Assembly: GCA_037367405.1 (NCBI GenBank) | Contig: JAZKJV010010753.1 | Location: 310,001-374,000, forward strand | Direction: 5' to 3' | DNA: 64,000 nucleotides | Source: Ottelia alismoides | Lineage: Eukaryota > Streptophyta > Magnoliopsida > Alismatales > Hydrocharitaceae | In this document: positions 11,450-22,832 of the stretch, in pieces | How the letters are laid out: every line of letters starts with the position of its first letter | Numbering within the stretch: the first letter of the stretch is position 1 | The notes under the pieces: generated by a model | What the model saw: only the letters and a program-made list of their open reading frames with translations | Told to the model about the DNA's origin: nothing | Database searches by the model: none | Made by a program: the position numbers and the translations under genes

Positions 11450-11459
11450 GTATAAAAGG
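11450..11459 (+). promoter_or_regulatory. TATA box of B 5' LTR
   Basis: GTATAAAAGG, preceded by CCATGGATTGAGATCCATTGG and followed about 55 bases later by a CT repeat, the same layout as in family A LTRs. Transcription of B probably starts shortly downstream. Confidence 0.7.
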
Positions 11460-11936
11460 AGGGCTAGGGTAGCCTTTCCAAACTACAACATTCTTGAGTT
11501 GAAGAACTCTACTCTCTCTCTCTCTCTCTCATTCTCGTGGGGTCTCCCTAATATTCAAGTGGCCGTCCACTTTGTGTATTAGGAAGGAGATCATTTTTGC
11601 TACGCCTCGACGCTTGGATCTTCGTCAAAGGATTGCGGGAAGGACGCGACTCATCATCGTGCCCGCAAGCGCATTCTCTGTGGGTCGGACTTAAGATAGG
11701 AGGATCTCTACTTTGGGATCTCGCGATCACAACCACGCTTCAAGAGGTATTCCTTGTACTTTGTGGTTTGATGAAACGATCCGAGAAGTGTTCTCGTGAT
11801 CATGTGGTTTCATCTTTAAAGTTAAAATTTTAATTTTCGCTGCATCTAGCATCTAGTACGACTAGTTGCTCCGATTGCATATGATGCGATCGACACGCTT
11901 CCGTGATGCGCTTAAGGATTCACAATATCCTTCAAG

Positions 11937-11952
11937 TGGTATCAGAGCCAGG
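11937..11952 (+). other. Primer-binding site of element B
   Basis: TGGTATCAGAGCCAGG, two bases after the LTR end; complementary to initiator Met-tRNA. Confidence 0.95.
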
Positions 11953-13736
11953 TTGAATAAGGTTTTGGATAGGATCCATACACCTTAGACGATTTGGTTC
12001 TTGAAAGGGTTGCGAAATTCTTACTGCATTTCAATTTTCGCACCTCTGTCTAATTGAATTTTTCTGTACTTTTTAAAATGTTTAAACACGAAATTTTCAA
12101 TTGTATTTTGTTCCCCATTAAACAAGGAAACCATAGGACTTGAGTTTACTAAATTTGGACTTTATTTGCTCAAGATATGGCTTTTTGAATATGACTATAT
12201 TCACTGTTGCGGGAACTGTGGATTTGAACGTAATTGATGAGATAATTACGGTTTTAATCCGCCTTGAAATGCGTGAATTATAGCTTGAGTTCTTTAATAA
12301 ATCAAATAGGCAATCTTTGGAAACTGAGTTTGCATTTTTTGGATTTAAATTGATCAAGATAAGTTAATTTTAGTGATTGGGGGTCACTGCTGGAAATTAA
12401 CAATTTTGATCTTGAACCTTGTGATATGTCATTCAATTATCATGATGAAAATTAATTGTTAATTTTCTAGAATAATTAGTGATAAATATTTGTGAAATAT
12501 TTAAAGAAACAATTATTTCATTGAATGACACTTGCCTAAACCATTGATAAGATATTAGATCTTGATCATTGGTTCATCAACAAACATTGCTTTCATGAAA
12601 ACTATAGTTTATCCTACAATAGTTGTAGGACAACTTTTACATGAAAAACCCTTTTGCTTGAATAGGATTGGGGATTTGTCTAGCAAATCTCCTTATAATC
12701 AAAAATGTTTTGATTTATATTATATGGTATAATTTCGGTTGAAAAACCGATGAACATCTCAAAGTACATGATGGTCTATCTGGTATTATCCTTTCCCGAG
12801 GCGGATGTGGTCCCTAGTCGGAGAGCATTGGGGTCGCGGGTTGCAACGTATGTGGTCCGTCCCACTCTCGTCGGTACTGGCCATGACAGCGGGTAGGGAC
12901 TGTATAATACCGGAGACAGACAATATGTATTTTTCTAATTATTAAAATTCAAATAATACGTATTTTGAGAATATACCTACTATTCAAGTAAAAGACATGT
13001 TTGTTGATGATTGGATTAATGATTAATTTAATATGATTAAATTAATCATATCCAATAAACACTCTATTTTGAATAGATGTGTATTTCCCTTGGAAGAATT
13101 AATTATGTGAATGTGATTCACGATAATTAATTATAAAATTTGAATATGAGGTGGAGGATCACAAAAGTGACATCCATGGTCTCCCGTCAAGGCAAAGGAT
13201 TTCGTCTCCAGTTGTTGTGTATAGGAGACGCCTGTCCGAAGTGACAGATCCTGTGCATGATTTAATTGGATCGGGTTCTTTGCTTCTCGAAAGAGTAAGG
13301 CCGTATACGTAGTGACCCCAATATCGAGTCCTCATATTATTGGGGCGATATTGGATTGCGTATAGCGAGTATTAAGCCTGTTGACGGTTGGTTCAATTAA
13401 CAACGGGTCAACATCATCTTAGGGGTGGTGGGCCCGGGTGTTAAAGACCGAATTGGGAAATGCAAGTTGGACTTGCAAGGCGGAATGTGTTCCCGCTTCT
13501 CTTATTCGAGTCACAGATTCTCATATTATTGGGATGTGATAAGGATAGAGAGGAGATCCCAGATCTTGCTTGAGATATAGCGGTAAGTATATCTCTTACT
13601 TTGAAAGAAAAATAAGGGAATGATCTTTCAAAGTCGACATGGCAGGACAAATTTGATTTAAAATGCCTTAATCAAATTATTCTTAAAATGAATATATAAT
13701 TATTCTAATATAGTGCATTCTTAACTTCAAGAGAAA
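11953..13736 (+). other. Leader of element B
   Basis: 1.8 kb between primer site and gag start. The blocks at 12782-12905 and 13140-13310 match the family A leaders closely. A frame of about 60 codons is open at about 13139-13318 and has an equivalent in A internal 2, but most differences between copies change the amino acid, so conservation appears to be of nucleotides. The last 149 nt before gag look like an intron. Confidence 0.75.
13583..13731 (+). other. Putative leader intron of element B
   Basis: Donor CGGTAAGTAT (GT at 13583), branch-like CTAAT at 13705-13709, and acceptor TTAACTTCAAG ending at 13731, six bases before the gag ATG. Length 149 nt, AT-rich. The donor is conserved in both family A internals. 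Confidence 0.5.
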
Positions 13737-16283
13737 ATGAAGTCCATGAACCCACTTAGTAGGCTTCTAGAGGTCAACCAATTGACCGGACCAAATTATT
13801 CGGATTGGATCCGAAATTTGGATCTTGTTCTCTCTGCAGAGCGTATCTCCTACGTGCTTAGCAAGGACAAGATAGCAAACCCTATGACTGATGAAGATAA
13901 ATCATATAATGATAATTATGATGAAGACCATAATCTGGCAAGGTGTTACATCCTTGGGTCATTGTCCAATGTGCTTCAGAAGCAACATGTGGAAATGAAC
14001 CATTGCCAAGAGATAATGCTGAATCTGAAGGAGATGTTCGGTGACATAAACCGCACATAGCGTTACAATGTGATGAAAGAGCTTATTCGCTGCAAGATGC
14101 AAGAAGGGACCTCTGTCAGAGAACATGTACTCAAAATGTTTGGGTACCTCTCTGAGCTGGAAACCCTGGGAGCCTACTTGGATTCTGAAATGCAAGCTGA
14201 TTTCATTCTCCTGTCACTCCCTAAGTCTTTCAACAACTTTGTTGTGTCTTACCACATGAACAAAGGTGACTTCACAAACGCTGGGCTGTTAGCTGCATTG
14301 AAGTCTGCAGAAGACATCATGAAAAAGGACGGCCCCTCTGCTAGTGCAATGGTTGCACAGGTGAGAGGAAAGCGCGGGCGGAAGCAAGGTTCTCAGAAGG
14401 GCCCAGCCTCGAAGAGAAAGAAGAAGAATCAAGGAGTTGGTTCATCTTCTAGTGCTTCCACACTGATGACATCGAAAAAGACTGATGTCTGTCACCACTG
14501 CAAGAAGCCGGGGCACTGGCGGCATAACTGCCCGGATTACCTGAAGTCTACCGACAAAGGTAAAGCCCCAGCAGGTATGAAATCTACTTTCATCATTGAA
14601 ACCAGCTTTCTCGTTGGACGAGAAGGAAGTTGGGTTATAGATTCTGGTGCTTCTGTTCATGTATGCAATTCATTGCATTTGTTTCAGGAAACTAGGAATC
14701 TAGAGCATGGGGAGATAGTTATCCAGATGGGATCTGATGCAAGTGTTGCAGCAGTCGCCATCGGGACATGCAGACTGTCGTTATCTAGTGGTCGAGTCCT
14801 AGTACTTAAAGAGTGTCTTTATGTACCTGAGGTCAGGAGGAATCTGATATCTGTGTCTAAGCTTGTTAGATATGGGTACTCCTTCCTGTTCTGTAATAAA
14901 TTAGTCATTAATCAATATGATAAATTTGTTGCGGAAGGTGTTCTGACTTCTGGTGGACTCTATGAATTGTGCATTAATCAATGTGTCATAAATGTCACTA
15001 CCACTGATAATAAAAACCCTAAGAGATCCAGGGAGAATGGAAATCATTCGAATATGATTTGGCATCAAAGGCTCAGTCATTTATCTGTTGATAGGATCAA
15101 TAGATTGATAAAGGATGGACCTTTAGATTTTCTACAGGTTCAAACTTTACCTACCTGTGAACATTGCATTCGAGGTAAAATGACCAGGATGCCTTTCCGT
15201 AACAAGGTTACGAGATGCGAAGGTATTCTCGACCTAATACATACTGATGTATGTGGTCCCTTCAGTACCGCGACTAGAAATGGATATCGATATTATTTGA
15301 CGTTTATCGATGACCATTCGCGATACGGATTTGTCTTCCTGCTACGTCATAAGTCTGAAACCTTTGAAAAGTTCAAAGAGTTTAAGGTTTTGGTTGAGAA
15401 CCAAGCCGACAGGAAGATCAAACGGATTCGGTCTGACCGAGGTGGTGAATACCTCTCAGATGAATTCAAGGAATACCTTAAAGAGAATGGAATTGTCTCC
15501 AATCTCACTCCTCCTGGAACTCCTCAACTTAATGGTGTTGCCGAAAGACGCAATAGGACCATCATGGACATGGTCCGTTCAATGATGAGTAAAGCGCATT
15601 TACCTCTTAGTTTCTGGGGATATGCAGTAGAGACTGCAATATATATCCTAAACAAGATTCCTAGCAAGTCCATACCAAAGACTCCTCACGAGCTCTGGTA
15701 TGGAACCAAACCTAGTGTCAATCACTTGAGAGTTTGGGGATGCTTGATTCATGCGAAGAACGTGGACGCAAGTAAGCTAGAATCTCGCACTCGTGAGTGC
15801 TACTTCATTGGGCATGTTAAAGATGGTATTGGATACCAACTTTATGACCCTGAGACCCAAAAGGTTTTTGTCTCTAGGGATGTGAAATTTCTGGGGGATG
15901 ATTTCCTTAAAGGTCAAGACAAGAATGAAGTAGAAGAGCTCATTGAATCCCCTGAGGATTCTGAGATTCCTGAACAAGAAACTGAAGAGATAAATGAAGA
16001 TGAAACACCCATACCTCTTCGAAGGAGTTCGAGGGTGGTTGCACCACCTGAAAGGTATGGATTCCATGTGTCAGGTGAGACTGGCAATGATCCTTCTTCA
16101 TATGATGAAGCACTTGCGGATCATGACATGGATAGATGGATGCTAGAAATGAAGTCAGAGATTGACTCCATGCATAAGAATGGTGTATGGACCCTAGAGG
16201 ATCCACCTAAAGGGGTAAAACCCATTGGGTGTAAATGGATCTTCAAGAGAAAGAGGGGACCTGACGAGATCGAGATAACTTAA
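13737..16283 (+). pseudogene. gag-pol: Ty1-copia Gag-protease-integrase frame of element B (one stop, RT truncated)
   Basis: One reading frame of 849 codons broken only by TAG at 14058-14060 inside Gag. Order: Gag from ATG 13737 (begins MKSMNPLSRLLEV); basic region; CCHC zinc knuckle at 14490-14531 (CHHCKKPGHWRHNC); aspartic protease DSGA at 14640-14651; integrase zinc motif from WHQRLSH (15060) to CEHC; integrase catalytic D504, D567 and E603 (15246, 15435, 15543), the last two 36 residues apart as in the D,D-35-E family; GKGK-type C-terminal region; and the first residues of RT ending in WIFKRKRG near 16255. The frame then enters LTR-derived DNA and stops. A plant copia polyprotein would normally continue through RT and RNase H for several hundred residues. 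The integrase looks intact; the polyprotein is not. Confidence 0.93.
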
Positions 16284-16353
16284 GAATTGTGATTCGGAGG
16301 TGTCAGATTAGTTAGGTCAATGGGTTGACCTGACGAGATCGAGATAACTTAAG
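16260..16353 (+). other. Deletion junction with repeated 25-bp segment
   Basis: The RT frame runs into CCTGACGAGATCGAGATAAC at 16260, an LTR segment, then 44 bases of earlier LTR sequence, then the same 25 bases again at 16329-16353. Pol of family A reads CCTGATGAGAAGG here, and the B 5' LTR has a similar ACGAGATCG, so a short match probably guided the join. The 69-bp backward jump looks like template switching during reverse transcription or break repair. Confidence 0.85.
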
Positions 16354-17594
16354 TCCTATGTTGAATGCTGTCACAGCATAGGCATGCATCCTCTGATCGG
16401 AGACAGATATATTGCTATATATCTGAGTATGTACATTTGGCAGACCAATAGGTTGATGACCTAACCAAGGTCTATACACCGGCGAGCTGGTGTGCATATA
16501 AGGGTATATGAGCAATATGATCTCTCAAAGGGATCATACAGGTTCACTTGTGAACCAGAAGACATGAGCTCACTCATGAGGTATTGGGACCGATCAAATT
16601 CCATGCATGGTCATCGTGCTTTGGAAGCATGACATGAATTTGAAGGTATGATATATGCTTTGGGAAAGCATATGATCGATACCAAATCCCAATGACCAAG
16701 ATTGAGAAACTTAATGATTAAACCCTGAAGAAGACAATATAAAATGATCTTGATCTTCGGGTTGATCATGGGTCTTTTAGTATGCAGGATGTACAGGTAT
16801 TGGGAATACCTGAAGGGTGATGTGATCATAAACGATTGTATATCCATGACGCTTCCATTCCGAGGGAGTGATGAAACATGTCTGGATTTTAGTGACTCCT
16901 TTCAGTAGAGAAGCAATCCGATCTTAGTCCAAGTGTTGGACATTGATCTGAATGAGATTTAGATTCAATGAGAAAATTGGATTTGCGGTCTTGATTTAAT
17001 CAAGCATCTGTGGGAGGTTCATTAGATCTGGATTTGAGATAAGATCTCAATATCCAAGTCACTATACATGGAATAATACAATCGCCCTGTCCTTATCTCC
17101 AAGTATCTACGGAGAAAGCACATTATTCTTGAAAGGGTTCAAGAATAATTCTTTTGATGAAATATCCAAGCAAGGACTTGATGATTAAATGAGATTTAAT
17201 TATCAAGCTTAAATGTGAATATGATTCATATTATGAAAATGATTATCTAAGATAATTAAATTGGATTTAATTATCAAGGATTAAGAGAATGTGGATAACA
17301 CTATCCATGATATATGTATGTTATAAATGTGATTTATAATATACATATATAAGAGAGAGAATTTATGTAAATAGCATTTGTTAATTAATAATGTGGATTG
17401 GATTCACATTCATTAATTAATTGGAAATGCAATTTACTAATTAGTTTGGGTTGTGAATATGATTCACATAATATTCAATGGCATGATTAAAATATTCACA
17501 AATTAATTTGGAATTAATTTGGTGAATATTTTTGTGATTAATTAAGAAATAATAAGATAAATAAAAGGGAGCCAAATAACCACCATGCATAGGT

Positions 17595-17627
17595 GGCGTC
17601 ACCCATGAATTGTTCATGGGTGACGCC
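17595..17627. repeat. Perfect inverted repeat in B 3' LTR
   Basis: Identical copy of the 15-bp-arm hairpin at 11191-11223 (GGCGTCACCCATGAA, loop TTG). Confidence 0.95.
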
Positions 17628-17852
17628 CCCTATTTTTGAGGGTGGTTGGTTGACTCCATTTTTATTTATCATATTATCTCTTAATTAGTTAATGTTAAAT
17701 TAAATTATGTTGATAATGTTGCAACATTTTTAATTTAAATTAATGTTGTTGGTTTTAACCAACAACAATCATAGCCATTGATTTAGCATGGACCAAGCAT
17801 AGCCCTTGGATCCATGTGTCCCATAGATTGAGATCCATTGGATCCTAAACTA

Positions 17853-17862
17853 GTATAAAAGG
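17853..17862 (+). promoter_or_regulatory. TATA box of B 3' LTR
   Basis: GTATAAAAGG, same position as in the 5' LTR. Could drive transcription into the adjoining LTR A2 fragment. Confidence 0.65.
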
Positions 17863-18334
17863 AGGGCTAGGGTAGCCTTTCCAAACTACAACATTCTTGA
17901 GTTGAAGAACTCTACTCTCTCTCTCTCTCTCATTCTCGTGGGGTCTCCCTAATATTCAAGTGGCCGTCCACTTTGTGTACTAGGAAGGAGATCATTTTTG
18001 CTACGCCTCGACTCTTGGATCTTCGTCAAAGGATTGCGGGAAGGACGCGACTCATCATCGTGCCCGCAAGCGCATTCTCCGTGGGTCGGACTTAAGATAG
18101 GAGGATCTCTACTTTGGGATCTCGCGATCACAACCACACTTCAAGAGGTTTCCTTGTACTTTGTGGTTTGATGAAACGATCCGAGAAGTGTTCTCGTGAT
18201 CATGTGGTTTCATCTTTAAAGTTAAAATTTTAATTTCCGCTGCGTCTAGCATCTAGTACGACTAGTTGCTCCGATTGCATATGATGCGATCGACACGCTT
18301 CCGTGATGCGCTTAAGGATTCACAATATCCTTCA

Positions 18335-18339
18335 TTAGA
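18335..18339. repeat. Right target-site duplication of element B (TTAGA)
   Basis: Matches 9508-9512; LTR A2 resumes directly after it. Confidence 0.95.
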
Positions 18340-19882
18340 TTGAGGACTCATTAAGCACCGTGAAAGGATTGTTAAGAGATGATCTCCAGCCTGAGTAGGA
18401 GATGGCAATCCTTTCTCAGTTAGGATGATATCTGACCGACGTCTTGATGGAGGTCCTCTGCATAGAAATAGAGATTCAAAGGTGTCAGATTAGTTAGGTC
18501 AAAGAGTTGACTTAACAAGATCGAGATAACCAAAGTCCTATATCATATGCTATCATGATATAGGCACACATCCTCTGATCGGAGACATATGTGCTACTAT
18601 ATGTCTGAGTATGTACATTTGGCAGACCAATAGGTTGATGACCTAATTAAGGTCTATACACCGGCGTACTGGTGTGCATGTAAGGGCATATGAGTAACAC
18701 GATCTCTCAAAGGGAACATACTGGTTCAGTTACTGAATCAGAAGACATGAGCTCACTCATGAGATATTGGGAAGAATCAAATTCCGTGCACGGTCGTCTC
18801 GCTTTGGAAGCTTGACTGAATTTGTAGGTTTGATATATACTATTGGAAAGTATATGATCAAGACCTAGATATGATATATGCTTTTGGAAAGTATATGGTC
18901 GATACCGACTCCCAGTGATCGAATGAGAAACTTACTGATAAAACCATGAAGCAGACAATATAAAGTTGATCTAATACTTCGGGTTTATTATGAGTCTTCC
19001 AGTATGCAGGATGTACATGTATTGGGAATACTTGAGGGTGATGTGATCATAAACGATTGTATAACCATGACGCTTCCACTCCTAGGAGTGATGAAATGGG
19101 TCTGGATTTTAGTGACTCCTCTCAGTAGAGAAGTAATCTGATCTTGGTCCAAATGTTAGACATTGATCTGAATGTGATTAATATGCAATGAGAAGATTAG
19201 ATTTGCAGTCTTGATTTAATCAAGCATCTATAGGAGGTCCGAGATATGGATTTGAGATATGATCTCAATATCCAAGTCACTATACGTGGAACAATGCAAT
19301 CACACTGTCCTTATCTCCAAGTATCCACAGAGAAGATGCATTATCCTCGAAAGAGTATACGATAATTTCATTGTTGATATAAGTATCTGAGCATTGATAA
19401 AATGGACAATTAAATGTGATTTAATTATCATGAATAACATGAATTTGATTCATATTATAAGGAGAGTTATCTTAGATAATTAAATGTGATTTAATTATCA
19501 AAGATGTGAATAATGTGAATGTGATTCATATTATTTGGGCACATGAGAATAGAGATCCAAGATGATTAAATGTGATTTAGTTATCATGGATATGAATAAT
19601 GTGGATAGCAATATCTATATTAGTCATACATATTATAAATGTGATTTATAATATATAAGAGAGAGCTATTTGTAATTTACATTTGTTAATTAAATGTTGA
19701 TGTGAATTGGATTTACATTGGACAATTAATTGAAAATGTAATTCACATTTTATTTTGGGTTGTGAATGTGATTAACAATTTCCAATGGAAAGATTGCAAT
19801 ATTCACAAAATAATTATGAATTATTTTTATAGAATAATTTACAACAAGTGTTGTTGTAAATCTTAGAGAATTCCATGTAATA

Positions 19883-19914
19883 ATGTAATCTCATGAGATC
19901 TCATGAGATTACAT
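19883..19914. repeat. 32-bp perfect palindrome in LTR A2
   Basis: Centred between 19898 and 19899 on AGATCT, built from two nested ATCTCATGAGAT-like units. LTR A1 has only the shorter AATCTCATG inverted repeat at 568-586, so the palindrome probably grew by duplicating that unit. Confidence 0.95.
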
Positions 19915-20153
19915 AAGATTGCCACTAAATCCCATATTATGGAAGGAGGCAATCTTCATTCCTTAAATCTCCATACTTGATTGATTTAAATTGAGAATAA
20001 ATCATATTGATTTTTCAATATATATTTAATCTAAATTAAATTAATTGTTGTTGGTTTTTTACCAACAAAATCTTGGCCATTAAAAGAAACACAAATCAAT
20101 GTAAGCCATTGGATTTGTGTTGTCCCATGGATTGAGATCCGTGGATCCCAAAA

Positions 20154-20164
20154 TATTATAAAAG
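20154..20164 (+). promoter_or_regulatory. TATA box of LTR A2
   Basis: TATTATAAAAG, with the imperfect palindrome CCATGGATTGAGATCCGTGG just upstream at 20125-20144. Confidence 0.7.
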
Positions 20165-20213
20165 GAGAGGCAGCCCTTGCTCTTCTTGGTTACAACAACA
20201 AGTAGGACAACAA

Positions 20214-20245
<32 letters not shown>

Positions 20246-20755
20246 ACACACCTACTCTCTATATCTCTCTCATGTGACCGTCCATCATGGATGCCCTAAA
20301 GAGATTCTCCATCGTCACAGCATCGTCGTTATGCTGCCCGATGGTTTGCTCGTGGATCACCGTCTTCTTCGACGTGCCTTGCTCGTGAAAAAGACGTTGT
20401 ATCTCGTTTGTCAAGATCAGGAGATCCGTAGCTTGGATCATCAACATGGATTGCGAGGAGCACGTGTTTCATCAACATTCTCGCGAGCGTCTCCTCTGTC
20501 GGATCGGACTTGAGACAGGAGGTTTCTTCGTTTAGAGACTCGATCACAACTACGCTTCACAAGGTAATCCTATTACTTGTTTGTGGTTTAGACAAAATGA
20601 TCCGAGAAGTGTTCTTGGATCATGCGGTTTCGTCACATGAAATTTTTTAATTTCCGCTGCATCGAGCAACGAGTGCGACTAGTCGCTCCCGATCGCATAC
20701 GATGCGATCCTCATGCTTCCATCACACGCTTAAAGATCTAACCATATCCTTCAAG

Positions 20756-20771
20756 TGGTATAAGAGCCAAG
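20756..20771 (+). other. Primer-binding site, family A internal 2 (mutated)
   Basis: TGGTATAAGAGCCAAG, two differences from the intact site at 1414. It marks the start of the second internal region. Confidence 0.85.
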
Positions 20772-22443
20772 TTGATGGTTTTGGATGTGATCCATGAACC
20801 GAGGACGACTTGGGTTCGCGAAAGTTTTCTTGCATTTCATTTTCGCATCTCTGTTTAGTGATTATTTTCGGACTTTTTTGAAATTATTTAAACACGAAAA
20901 TAATAATTATATGTTGTTCTCTATAAATAAGGAAGCCATAGGATCTGAGTTTGCGTAATTTGGATTCCGTATGCTTGAGATATGACCATTTTAGTGAACA
21001 TGTATCCATTATTTCGGGAACTGCGGATCATGACGTAATTAAGATGTCAATTGCAGATTTAAAACACCTTGAAATGCATGAAAATCACTTAGGTTCTGAT
21101 GTAAATTAAATTAGAAAAATTTTAAAACTTATTTTGCTTAATTTGGATTTAAATTGATTGAGATATGGTATTTTTAGTAAGTGAGGGTCACTGTTGGAAA
21201 TACTTTCCTAATCAAGAATCTAGTTATCGTCATTTAATCAATTAGTGAAATTAAATTGTTTAATTTCCTGGAATAATTGTGCATAAATATTTGTGAAATA
21301 TTTGACGGTAGTTATTTCCTTAAATAACATAGCCTTAACCAATAATTGATTAGATGTGATCTAGATCACAAAATTGGTTATATGATATACATGATCTAAA
21401 TTCCAACAAACATGTTGGCTTGAATAGGATTTGGGATTTGTTTAGTAAATATCATTATAATGTTAATCAAAATTGTTTTGATTATTATTATATGGTATTA
21501 TTTAGGTTGAAGAACCGATAATCATCTCAAGTACGAAGTGATCTATTTTGCATTATCCTTTCCCGAGGTGGATATGGTGTCTAGTCGGGGAGCGTTGGGG
21601 TAGCAGGTTGCACCGTGTGCGGTCTGCCCCACTCTTGTCGGTACTGGCCATGACAACGGGTAGGGTTAGTATAATGCTTAAGAAATCATGATGTATTTCT
21701 AATTATTAAAATTCAAAATAATACATATTTTAGATAATACCATAATTCAAGTAACAACTAAGAATGTTTGTTGGACATTAATTGGATCATTAATTTAATA
21801 TGATTTGATTAATTGGAATCCAATTAAAATTAAGACACTCTATTATAAATACATGTGTTATTTCCCTTGGAAGAATTAATCATAATGAATATGATTCATA
21901 ATGAGTTATTAGAATTTGAATATGATATGGAGGATCACATAAGTGACATCCGTGGTCTCCCGTCAAGGCGAAGGGTTCCGTCGCCAGATATTGCATGTAG
22001 GAGACGCCTGTCAGAAGTGAAAGCTCCTGCATACAATCCATTTGGATCGTACTCTTTGCTTCTCGAAAGAGTAAGAACGTATGCATAGTGACCCCAATAT
22101 CGGGTCCTCGTATCATTGGGGCAATATTGGATTATGCATAGCGAGTTGTATTCCTGTTGATGGTTGGTTCAATTAATGACGGGTCAACATTGCCTTAGGG
22201 GCGGTGGGCCCGGGTGTTAAAGACCTAACTGGGAGATGCAAGTTGGACTTGCAAGGCAGAATGTGTTCCCGCTTCTTTTTATCCAAGTTATAGGTTCTCA
22301 TATTATTGGATGTAATAAAGATAAGGAAGGAGATCCCAGATCTTGCTTGAGATATAATGGTAAGTATATCTCTTACATTGAAAGTGATTAGGGAATGAAC
22401 TTTCAACAAAACTACTTTGATATAAAAACTCCTAAATCAAAGT

Positions 22444-22466
22444 TATATATATATATATATATATAT
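22444..22466. repeat. (TA)n microsatellite, MITE target
   Basis: A run of alternating T and A directly before the MITE, with ATATATATAAATATATA after it. Internal 1 has a shorter TATATATATAAATATA at the same place without an insertion. Confidence 0.9.
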
Positions 22467-22790
22467 AGGGGACCTTTCAAATGAGGTGGGGGCTATTCTG
22501 AAATTTTAAAAGCCACTGTGAATTTAGTAAAACTCTGGAACAATTTTGTAAAATATAAAATGCACATTGTAAAAAAAATGAATTTTGTAAAATATAGCAT
22601 GGAAATTTAAATTAACATTTCCATCCAATTCAATAATATTTTTATAATTCTATTTCACTCTACATGTTGTGTTAATATTTATTGGTATATGTATCAAAAC
22701 AAGAAATTGTAAAATATATTGGAAAATGCCTAAATTGAGGGTAGCTCACCATATATATGGTGAGACCCCACCTCATTTGAAGTTTCTCCT
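22467..22790. mobile_element. MITE-like element, 324 bp
   Basis: Imperfect terminal inverted repeats of about 24 bp: left end AGGGGACCTTTCAAATGAGG, right end (complement) AGGAGAAACTTCAAATGAGG, both continuing TGGGG. The body is AT-rich and non-coding. It sits inside a TA tract, so a TA-type duplication cannot be resolved. A 20-bp perfect palindrome lies near its right end (22745-22764). Non-autonomous elements that target TA microsatellites are known in plants (Micron in rice). The homologous site near 3110-3135 lacks it. Superfamily unassigned. Confidence 0.85.
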
Positions 22791-22832
22791 ATATATATAA
22801 ATATATACACTTATGCAAATTTCTTATTTCAG

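Larger units (their letters stand above)
9513..11934 (+). repeat. 5' LTR of element B
   Basis: 2422 bp from TGTTAGACATG to ATATCCTTCA. Holds a run of short inverted repeats at about 10070-10190, a perfect 33-bp hairpin at 11191-11223, a TATA box at 11451 and a CT-rich leader around 11512-11530. Related along its length to family A LTRs but shorter, because it lacks their duplicated AAAGTATATGATC segment. Confidence 0.95.
9513..18334 (+). mobile_element. Copia element B, nested in LTR A2, internally deleted
   Basis: An 8822-bp Ty1-copia element with a full 5' LTR (2422 bp), primer site, about 1.8-kb leader, gag-protease-integrase frame and a 3' LTR lacking its first roughly 370 bp. It begins TG, ends CA and has a 5-bp duplication. 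The two LTRs differ at only about one base in fifty by eye, so it is the youngest long insertion here. A deletion from early RT into the 3' LTR, with a 69-bp rearrangement at the join (16260-16353), removed most of RT, all RNase H and the polypurine tract. It cannot move alone but could have been mobilised in trans before the deletion. Confidence 0.95.
16268..18334 (+). repeat. 3' LTR of element B, lacking its first ~370 bp
   Basis: Aligns with the 5' LTR from about 9885 to its end at 11934 and is about 98% identical by eye. It carries the same 33-bp hairpin (17595-17627), TATA box and CT repeat, and ends ATATCCTTCA. Confidence 0.94.
18340..20753 (+). repeat. LTR A2, right fragment
   Basis: Remaining 2414 bp of the middle family A LTR, giving 2627 bp when added to 9300-9512. 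Contains a 32-bp perfect palindrome at 19883-19914, TATA box near 20154, a CT repeat at about 20213-20237, and ends CATATCCTTCA before a primer site. It serves both as 3' LTR of internal 1 and 5' LTR of internal 2. Its promoter-side half resembles LTR A1 rather than A3. Confidence 0.94.
20772..22832 (+). other. Leader of family A internal 2
   Basis: Same layout as 1430-3156, lengthened by a MITE and a TA tract. Conserved blocks at 21552-21670 and 21915-22090. A 77-codon frame at 21855-22088 is open here; the same frame carries a stop in A internal 1, and changes between copies are mainly non-synonymous, so I do not call it a gene. Confidence 0.7.
22360..22832 (+). other. Putative leader intron with MITE insertion, internal 2
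   Basis: Donor GGTAAGTAT (GT at 22360) and acceptor TTCTTATTTCAG ending at 22832, identical in layout to 3011-3156 but enlarged from 146 to 473 nt by the MITE and TA repeat. Confidence 0.45.
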
